Origin: Candidatus Methanoperedens sp.
Lineage (GTDB): Archaea > Halobacteriota > Methanosarcinia > Methanosarcinales > Methanoperedenaceae
Assembly: GCA_027460605.1 (NCBI GenBank)
Contig: JAPZAN010000105.1
Location: forward strand, 1 to 10,880
Length of the DNA stretch: 10,880 nt
Direction: 5' to 3'
This document shows, one piece after another, positions 5,951 to 10,880 of this stretch. How positions within the stretch are numbered: the first letter of the stretch is position 1; every line of letters begins with the position of its first letter. Below the pieces are notes generated by a model. It worked only from the letters and a program-made list of their open reading frames with translations. It did no database searches and was not told where the DNA came from. The position numbers and the translations under genes were made by a program.

Positions 5951-6883
5951 ATGTGGACAGGCCGTATTAAATATTTTTTGCACGGGGCAGTAGGATTAAT
6001 ATTCAGTCAGGTAACTGGGTTTGTCCTGTTGATGTTGATTATTTTATTAAACCCGTTTAATGTTCGTGAAATTCCTTCTGATATAATGAGTTTTTTGCCT
6101 ATCGCACTAATATGGGGCATTTTTGGCATTTATACAGGACTATTATGGAATAAAGAACTGGAACTCGGAGCTTCAGGTTTTGTCAGTGGTATTCTTGTTG
6201 GGATTGTCGGGTATAGCGGTATCGTCCCTTTAAATTTAAATCCCTTCATGATATTTCTTCCAGGAATTATATTAGCTGTTTTTTTAATGGCCCGTGCTGC
6301 CTCAGAAAAGAAAATCAATAAAACAACTATCATTTTATACATCGGAATTGTGGTTGCTGCGATATTGATTTCAGTTTTTCAGCAATATGCTATTGTATTG
6401 GAAAATAAATATACTGGAGTATTAACTTCTTTAATAGGATTTTTCTCTAATTTATTCTCTTTTATAATTCTCGGAGGACTTATCAGCTCCGGATTTTATT
6501 ACATTTATGGCACGAGTGATACAGGCAAAAATGGCTTTAAACGTACTTTTATAAGAGTTGGAAAAATTATCTCAGCAATCTCGATATTACTTATGTTTGT
6601 TGTTGCGTTAACAAACAGTCAATACGTGGGATATAGTATTTCGAAAGTTAATGAACCTGAATTTTTTGTTGTCATGAATACTGAAGAAATTAATAGATTT
6701 CCAATTTTTGCAGAGGCTGTCAATGGAAACGGATATCATGGCCAACAAGTTCCAATGGAGGAATGGAACGCACTTAGAGATTTGCTCGTTGAACAGAAAA
6801 AATATAACTCAAATGGGACAAACGGCAATTGTTATGTTAAAATAAATAATTCGTACTATCAAATTAACTTTGTGATTTCCTGA
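5951..6883 (+). CDS. Uncharacterised seven-helix membrane protein with soluble C-terminal domain
   Basis: I do not recognise a named family. The 310-aa protein has about seven hydrophobic segments: residues 9-33, 46-66, 73-93, 98-117, 124-150, 156-186 and 203-229. A soluble tail of about 80 residues follows. The tail has the pattern TEEINRFPIFAEAVN (244-258), then VPMEEWNALRDLL (267-279) and YVKINNSYYQINF (295-307). This resembles a small alpha/beta module I associate loosely with archaeal membrane proteins, in which a helix containing yP-l--Ai, a second helix and a final YV-YNG-YY-I strand recur. There is no signal peptide separate from the first helix and no catalytic motif. A strong GAGGAG supports the start. 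It stands alone on its strand between vapBC and the helicase, and its sequence looks AT-richer than the helicase. Transport, sensing or envelope roles are all possible. Confidence 0.7.
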   Translation: MWTGRIKYFLHGAVGLIFSQVTGFVLLMLIILLNPFNVREIPSDIMSFLPIALIWGIFGIYTGLLWNKELELGASGFVSGILVGIVGYSGIVPLNLNPFMIFLPGIILAVFLMARAASEKKINKTTIILYIGIVVAAILISVFQQYAIVLENKYTGVLTSLIGFFSNLFSFIILGGLISSGFYYIYGTSDTGKNGFKRTFIRVGKIISAISILLMFVVALTNSQYVGYSISKVNEPEFFVVMNTEEINRFPIFAEAVNGNGYHGQQVPMEEWNALRDLLVEQKKYNSNGTNGNCYVKINNSYYQINFVIS

Positions 6884-6896
6884 TGAAGGGGTTTGA

Positions 6897-6983
6897 ATGA
6901 ACAAAATGATAATGATGGAGAAATTAATCTCTTATCGCGCTCTAATTTGTGCATTGATTGTTATTCTCCATCCCTATAATTAA
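6897..6983 (+). CDS. Possible 28-aa hydrophobic small protein
   Basis: A short ORF begins 13 nt after the membrane-protein stop. A purine-rich AAGGGG lies just upstream of its ATG. The product MNKMIMMEKLISYRALICAL plus a few residues looks like one short membrane helix with a mildly basic N-terminus. It ends in the TATA region of the helicase gene. It could be a real small membrane protein cotranscribed with the gene before it, a truncated remnant, or chance. Confidence 0.2.
   Translation: MNKMIMMEKLISYRALICALIVILHPYN
6975..6982 (+). promoter_or_regulatory. Candidate TATA box of the helicase gene
   Basis: TATAATTA lies with its centre about 35 nt before the helicase ATG, predicting a start site near 7003 and a leader of about 10 nt. 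The leader is pyrimidine-rich (CCCCTCCCTCC at 6986-6996) and has no Shine-Dalgarno sequence. Confidence 0.4.
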
Positions 6984-7012
6984 TATCCCCTCCCTCCAAT
7001 CAGTACTCAAGA

Positions 7013-9463
7013 ATGCTCCAAGTCATCATCCACCCCCAGAAGTCAAAGCTCATCATCCTTCCCATAAAAGACAACGGAAATGTGCCCTCATTCCACGGCA
7101 CCCTTATTCTGAAGCAAACCCCTAAAGGCGCTCGCGTGGGGAAATTCAGGATAAAGCAGGGAGAAAAGGAAGAATTCAGAGCGCCCGCGGAACTTATCGA
7201 ACTTCTCCGCCTCTCGGATAAGATTCTTATTGCCGAAGGGAACGAAACCTCTGAGGCTGAATTCAAGGAATTGCTGGCAGCATACCAACTGGATTACGGT
7301 TATACGAACCCATGCCGACTTTGCCTTATTGCCGGGAAATATACGGTACTGGATAGCAATTCCATCAGGTTTCATAATGAATCGATATGCGAGGACTGCG
7401 CAAAAAAAGAACTTTTAAAAGAATCAAAAACTATCCGGCTGGGAAAACACGGGCAGGAAAGGCTTATCCAGCTCTTATTAGGATCAAGAAATCTTGATAA
7501 AGTGCTTGCAATGATAAGCCCTGAAAAACTGGATTCCGGCTTAACCAGGTTCGATACAATAGAAGCAAGCAGGGTCGAAAGTTCTATGAAAGTAAAAACC
7601 CTGCCTTTGCACGAGGAATTTAAAAAGATACTCGAATCTCAACTTGATGAACTTATGCCTGTCCAGGCGCTATCTGTGAAGGCAGGGCTCCTTGAAGGAA
7701 AAAACCAGTTAATCGTTTCTGCAACGGCTACGGGGAAAACGTTTGTCGGGGAACTTGCAGGCATCCAGAACATCCTGAATAAAAAAGGTAAGATGCTCTT
7801 CCTTGTCCCTCTTGTCGCGCTTGCAAACCAGAAATACGAACAATTCACAAAACGTTATTCGTCTGTCGCGACCACTTCCCTGCGCGTGGGTACAAGCCGT
7901 ATAAGCAGTAAGGTAAAAGGCATCCGGACCTCGCTATCTTCGGACATAATCGTGGGTACCTATGAGGGTATTGACTTTATAATCAGGTCAGGCAATTCGG
8001 GAAAGCTGGGAAACATCGGGACGGTTGTCATAGACGAAGTACACATGCTTGAGGACAACGAAAGAGGCCATCGGCTTGACGGACTCATAGCTCGCCTGAA
8101 ATTCGTCTCACCCGATGCGCAGTTCATCTACCTTTCTGCCACAGTTGGAAAACCCGGCTGGCTTGCTGAAAAACTCGAAGCGCGTTTAATCGAATTTGAA
8201 GAGCGGCCTGTCCCGATAGAGCGGCATCTCATCTTTGCGCCCGAATACGAGAAGAAGCGGTTGATAGAGCGGCTCGCACGACAGGAATATGATAAGCGCT
8301 CCTCCAAAGGTTTCCGGGGGCAGACCATTGTATTCACCAATTCGCGCCGGAAATGCCACCTGCTTGCGGACGGGCTTCTCATTAAAGCAATGCCGTATCA
8401 TGCAGGGCTGACTTACAATGAACGAAAGAGGGTGGAAGAGCAATTCGGCAGCGGAAACCTTCCGGTTGTGGTGACCACTGCGGCGCTTGCGGCGGGAGTT
8501 GATTTCCCTGCCTCCCAGGTAATCTTTGAATCCCTTGCCATGGGTATTGAATGGCTGACCGTGCGAGAGTTCCAGCAGATGCTCGGGCGCGCGGGAAGAC
8601 CCGATTACCATGACCTGGGAAAAGTGGTTCTTCTTGCAGACCCTGAGAGCAGGTTCGGGAAAGACGATTCCGAGGATGAGGTGGCTTTTCGGCTTTTAAA
8701 TGGAGAACTTTCGCATTTTGGCGTGGACTATGGTGATGATGAACTGCTTGAAGAGACACTCTCCAATATCGTAGTCGCCCATGCGCTTTCCGATATCAGG
8801 AAAATCGGGGGATTATTACTCTGCGAGGGAGACCTTGATTACCTCCTTGGCAAACTACGGGAATACGGGTTCATTGAAAAAAGAGGGCAGGGTTTTTCCC
8901 CAACAAACCTTGGAAGCATCGTGGCGTCGCATTTCCTGAGTGTTGAGCAGACTTTCCTGATAAAGAATGCGCTCATGGAAGGACGGGAGCCGCTTGAAAT
9001 AGTCACAGAGCTTGGAACTATAGATTCCGTATATTTCAGGTATGCTTCACAGTTATCCGACGCGCTGGGTACTGATATCCCGACCCGCGTTTTCGGCGCA
9101 GGTCTTGATATTGTTTTCTCGGCAGACGGCATGTCAAAGCTAAAAGAGAATGTAAAGCGAACCATGCTTGATTTTGCGCGGGAGTTCATGGCATGCACAT
9201 GCAGGGATTCACCGTACTGCGGCTGTGCCGAGAAAAAGTTCTCGCGCCGGGTTATTGAGTTATGTGCTGAGGGGCACTCGCCCGAAGGGATTATCGAAGA
9301 GCTTACGAAGCAGTACGGGGTTTATGCGTATACCGGGGATGTGCTTGGTTACCTTGACCAGGCTGCGAGGACTCTTGAGGCCGTGGAATTGATTGCAGGT
9401 ATTTTTGAGAAGAGGGAGTTGGGTGAGAAGGCGAGGGGCTTGAGGGAGGGGATGGAGGGGTAA
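7013..9463 (+). CDS. Ski2-like superfamily 2 helicase with zinc ribbon (DUF5814 type)
   Basis: The 816-aa protein starts with about 95 residues of DUF5814-like sequence. A four-cysteine zinc ribbon follows (CRLC 101-104, CEDC 126-129). The helicase core comes next: MPVQ Q-motif (215-218), Walker A SATATGKT (236-243), Ia FLVPLVALA (263-271), Ib GTYEG (315-319), DEVH box (341-344), SAT (375-377), IV TIVFTNSR (438-445), V TTAALAAGVDFPA (488-500) and VI QMLGRAGRP (522-530). A winged-helix-like region follows from about 570. A second cysteine cluster, CTCRDSPYCGC (728-738), sits near the C-terminus. All ATPase residues are intact, so it should be an ATP-driven nucleic acid translocase of the Hel308/Ski2 group. 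It is longer than Hel308 at its N-terminus and carries two cysteine clusters. The substrate (DNA or RNA) is unknown. The last 30 or so codons turn very G-rich. It is convergent with the MEMO gene. Confidence 0.88.
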   Translation: MLQVIIHPQKSKLIILPIKDNGNVPSFHGTLILKQTPKGARVGKFRIKQGEKEEFRAPAELIELLRLSDKILIAEGNETSEAEFKELLAAYQLDYGYTNPCRLCLIAGKYTVLDSNSIRFHNESICEDCAKKELLKESKTIRLGKHGQERLIQLLLGSRNLDKVLAMISPEKLDSGLTRFDTIEASRVESSMKVKTLPLHEEFKKILESQLDELMPVQALSVKAGLLEGKNQLIVSATATGKTFVGELAGIQNILNKKGKMLFLVPLVALANQKYEQFTKRYSSVATTSLRVGTSRISSKVKGIRTSLSSDIIVGTYEGIDFIIRSGNSGKLGNIGTVVIDEVHMLEDNERGHRLDGLIARLKFVSPDAQFIYLSATVGKPGWLAEKLEARLIEFEERPVPIERHLIFAPEYEKKRLIERLARQEYDKRSSKGFRGQTIVFTNSRRKCHLLADGLLIKAMPYHAGLTYNERKRVEEQFGSGNLPVVVTTAALAAGVDFPASQVIFESLAMGIEWLTVREFQQMLGRAGRPDYHDLGKVVLLADPESRFGKDDSEDEVAFRLLNGELSHFGVDYGDDELLEETLSNIVVAHALSDIRKIGGLLLCEGDLDYLLGKLREYGFIEKRGQGFSPTNLGSIVASHFLSVEQTFLIKNALMEGREPLEIVTELGTIDSVYFRYASQLSDALGTDIPTRVFGAGLDIVFSADGMSKLKENVKRTMLDFAREFMACTCRDSPYCGCAEKKFSRRVIELCAEGHSPEGIIEELTKQYGVYAYTGDVLGYLDQAARTLEAVELIAGIFEKRELGEKARGLREGMEG
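9435..9460 (+). other. Canonical G-quadruplex motif at the helicase 3' end
   Basis: Four G runs occur with short loops: GGGG (9435-9438), five bases, GGG (9444-9446), one base, GGGG (9448-9451), five bases, GGGG (9457-9460). This fits G3+N1-7. It lies on the coding strand and ends exactly at the base before the stop codon, in the junction between two convergent genes. Confidence 0.6.
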
Positions 9464-9478
9464 TACACTTACTTGTGC

Positions 9479-9568
9479 CTAAAATCCACCACAAACGCCA
9501 ACAACGCCTTCAATCATCACAAACCTCTCAAACTGCACGCTGGTGATATCTATTTTAATTCCTTTCAT
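9479..9568 (-). CDS. Possible 29-aa ORF downstream of the MEMO gene
   Basis: An ATG ten bases after the MEMO-family stop opens a 29-codon frame, MKGIKIDITSVQFERFVMIE and nine more residues, ending at a TAG 15 nt short of the convergent helicase stop. There is no Shine-Dalgarno sequence. Its Gly/Val-rich end comes from a repetitive GGCGTTGTTGGCGTTTG stretch. It may be a tiny coupled gene, the stump of a truncated downstream gene, or chance. Confidence 0.15.
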   Translation of the reverse strand: MKGIKIDITSVQFERFVMIEGVVGVCGGF

Positions 9569-9578
9569 AAGTTTGGGC

Positions 9579-10373
9579 TTATTCCACAACAATCCCCGCA
9601 TAACCCACAACCGCAGCTAAATCTCCTGTTGTATCACCGCTTGTACTGTATTTGAGCAAGCTGGCTTTTTTTGCGCCAAGGTTTTTCGTTGCCGTAAGCA
9701 TCGCCGCGATCGGGCCATAACCGCAGACGCTGGCGTTGCGCTCGTATAATTTGCGGTAAAATCCAGTGATATCGAATTCCAGGATGGAGCTTATATAATA
9801 CGCATCATTCTCCCTTGCTACCTTGTCTGGTTTATAATGGGTAAAATCGCTTGATGCTATTATCACGACTTTCTTCCTGACCTTCCGCACCGCTTCAGCC
9901 AGTTCCATCCCCACATCCAGCGCCGTCTCCTCATCCTGCATCCCCATGCAGATGGGGACAATATTGAAATCCCTGAACCTGTGCTGCAAAAAAGGAAGCT
10001 GCACTTCTATGGAATGCTCGTATTTATGGGCTGTCTCATCGAGGTCGATTATCCTTTTCGGAAGCGCTTTGATAAACTCACTGTCGGAGCCGACCTCCCC
10101 GAGCGGCGTGCTCCAGGATTCGCCGGAAACAGATACAGGTGAGCCATAGCCTGTATGATTCGGCCCGAGCATCACGAACGTATCGGCTCCGGACAATGCT
10201 GAATATACGTATGCTGCGGTGTTTCCGGAATAGATATAACCGGCGTGGGGCACCACAGCCCCCAAAACCTGTCTTTCGCCTGGCGGGACGCCTTCAAAGC
10301 ACCTGCTGATTTCCCTGTCCAGGTCGTTTTTACTGCGCGGGTAAAACTGCCCCGAGACTGCGGGCGCTCTCAT
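9579..10373 (-). CDS. amrB: MEMO1-family protein (AmmeMemoRadiSam system protein B)
   Basis: The 264-aa protein has the MEMO family signature from the N-terminus, RAPAVSGQFYP (2-12). The metal-site histidines lie in VPHAGYIYSG (H43) and LGPNHTGYG (H73), and the cysteine in VCGYGP (C217). EHSIEVQLPF (119-128) and ASSDFTHY (173-180) are also present. Human MEMO1 uses equivalent His, His and Cys to bind metal; the fold is related to LigB-type extradiol dioxygenases. In prokaryotes the family is grouped with AMMECR1 and a radical SAM protein; the reaction is not settled. It lies 19 nt after rpsB, an arrangement common in archaea, where mevalonate-pathway genes often come next. Here a convergent helicase follows instead. 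There is no Shine-Dalgarno before the ATG; expression is likely from the rpsB transcript. Confidence 0.9.
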   Translation of the reverse strand: MRAPAVSGQFYPRSKNDLDREISRCFEGVPPGERQVLGAVVPHAGYIYSGNTAAYVYSALSGADTFVMLGPNHTGYGSPVSVSGESWSTPLGEVGSDSEFIKALPKRIIDLDETAHKYEHSIEVQLPFLQHRFRDFNIVPICMGMQDEETALDVGMELAEAVRKVRKKVVIIASSDFTHYKPDKVARENDAYYISSILEFDITGFYRKLYERNASVCGYGPIAAMLTATKNLGAKKASLLKYSTSGDTTGDLAAVVGYAGIVVE

Positions 10374-10392
10374 ATTCGTTTATAATTTTCGA

Positions 10393-10880
10393 TTATAATT
10401 CAGCTTCGAAATCAGCTACCGTGTAGGTTATTGAATCTCCTCTTTCCTCAAGCGTCTTTTTTGCCATGAGCCAGTATATCAATGCGAGGGCTTTTCTTCC
10501 CTTGTTATTGGTGGGGATCACAAAGTCCACATTGGAGGTCGAATTGTTGGTATCGCAAAGACCAATGACAGGTATACCGATATTAACTGCCTCATTCACT
10601 GCCTGCAAATCCCCTGAAGGGTCTGTCACCACAAGGATGTCGGGTTCTATGAACAGATGCAACTTCGGGTTTGTCATAGTCCCGGGAATGAACCTGCCTG
10701 TTACCGCTCTTGCTCCTATCACTTTTGCGAACATATCTGAAGGATAATGGCCATATTGCCTTGCCGAAACTACCAGTATTTTTTGCGGATCGTATTTTGC
10801 AAGCAATTTCGCTGCAAGCCGTATCCGCTGGTCGGTTGCCTGTATATCAAGGACATATAAGCCGTCTGTCCTCACGCGAT
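10393..10880 (-). CDS. rpsB: 30S ribosomal protein S2, 5' end outside the window
   Basis: About 162 residues are visible, ending in TYTVADFEAEL. Archaeal S2 is usually near 200-220 aa, so roughly 40-60 N-terminal residues lie beyond 10880. The visible start RVRTDGLYVLDIQATDQRI matches the archaeal S2 block after the metal-binding HIGT region. LLAKYDP, RFIPGTMTNP, PDILVVTDPSGD, EAVNIGIPVIGLCDTNN and VIPTNNKGRKA follow in the expected order. The frame runs off the window without a stop, so the GTG at 10875 is an internal valine codon rather than a start. S2 joins the small subunit late, at the head-platform junction. Confidence 0.93.
   Translation of the reverse strand, partial: RVRTDGLYVLDIQATDQRIRLAAKLLAKYDPQKILVVSARQYGHYPSDMFAKVIGARAVTGRFIPGTMTNPKLHLFIEPDILVVTDPSGDLQAVNEAVNIGIPVIGLCDTNNSTSNVDFVIPTNNKGRKALALIYWLMAKKTLEERGDSITYTVADFEAEL

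Noticed and set aside
6914..6972. A 9-bp inverted repeat (GATGGAGAA with TTCTCCATC) before the helicase
   Set aside because: The arms are 41 nt apart, do not extend, and are not followed by a T run, so neither terminator nor operator is supported.
8186..8759. Overlapping open frames of 125-141 codons on the minus strand inside the helicase gene
   Set aside because: They are antisense shadows of the conserved helicase core, with compositions unlike real proteins.
1..10880. CRISPR arrays, tRNA genes and insertion sequences
   Set aside because: I saw no regularly spaced direct repeats, no cloverleaf with a GGTTCRA arm outside coding sequence, and no transposase or terminal inverted repeats.

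Overview
The window reads as chromosomal DNA of a euryarchaeon. The evidence is an archaeal-type ribosomal protein S15 (S15P/S13e family, 152 aa), an archaeal S2, the KEOPS subunit Pcc1, an archaeal DHH/RecJ-like phosphoesterase and a DUF5814-type Ski2-like helicase, together with TATA-box promoters and several leaderless-looking starts. A methanogen or ANME of the Methanosarcinales/Methanoperedens kind is my best guess. That placement is an inference from gene order and protein flavour, not proven here.

Layout. (1) Positions 10-2021, minus strand: a tight housekeeping operon rps15 > DHH/RecJ-like > pcc1, with a 6-nt gap and then a 4-base ATGA overlap. (2) Positions 2022-2393: a divergent spacer with a short ORF that may be a decayed PIN-domain gene. 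(3) Positions 2394-5067, plus strand: a two-gene polyamine cassette, homospermidine synthase then an ornithine-decarboxylase-type PLP enzyme, which together could convert ornithine to putrescine and then to homospermidine. Both look like enzymes best known from bacteria. (4) Positions 5122-5711, minus strand: a VapBC toxin-antitoxin pair, with a perfect 16-bp palindrome inside its core promoter. (5) Positions 5951-6883, plus strand: a seven-helix membrane protein of unknown function with a soluble C-terminal domain. (6) Positions 7013-9463, plus strand: an 816-aa zinc-ribbon Ski2-like helicase whose last codons form a canonical G-quadruplex motif. (7) Positions 9579-10880, minus strand: rpsB (5' end outside the window) followed by a MEMO-family gene, convergent with the helicase.

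The two ends are conserved translation-linked blocks. The middle (about 2.1-7.0 kb) looks like accessory DNA: transferred polyamine genes, a toxin-antitoxin pair, a gene relic and an orphan membrane protein. The strongest biological point is the compact, apparently acquired ornithine-to-homospermidine pathway in an archaeal genome. I found no CRISPR array, tRNA, rRNA or insertion sequence.
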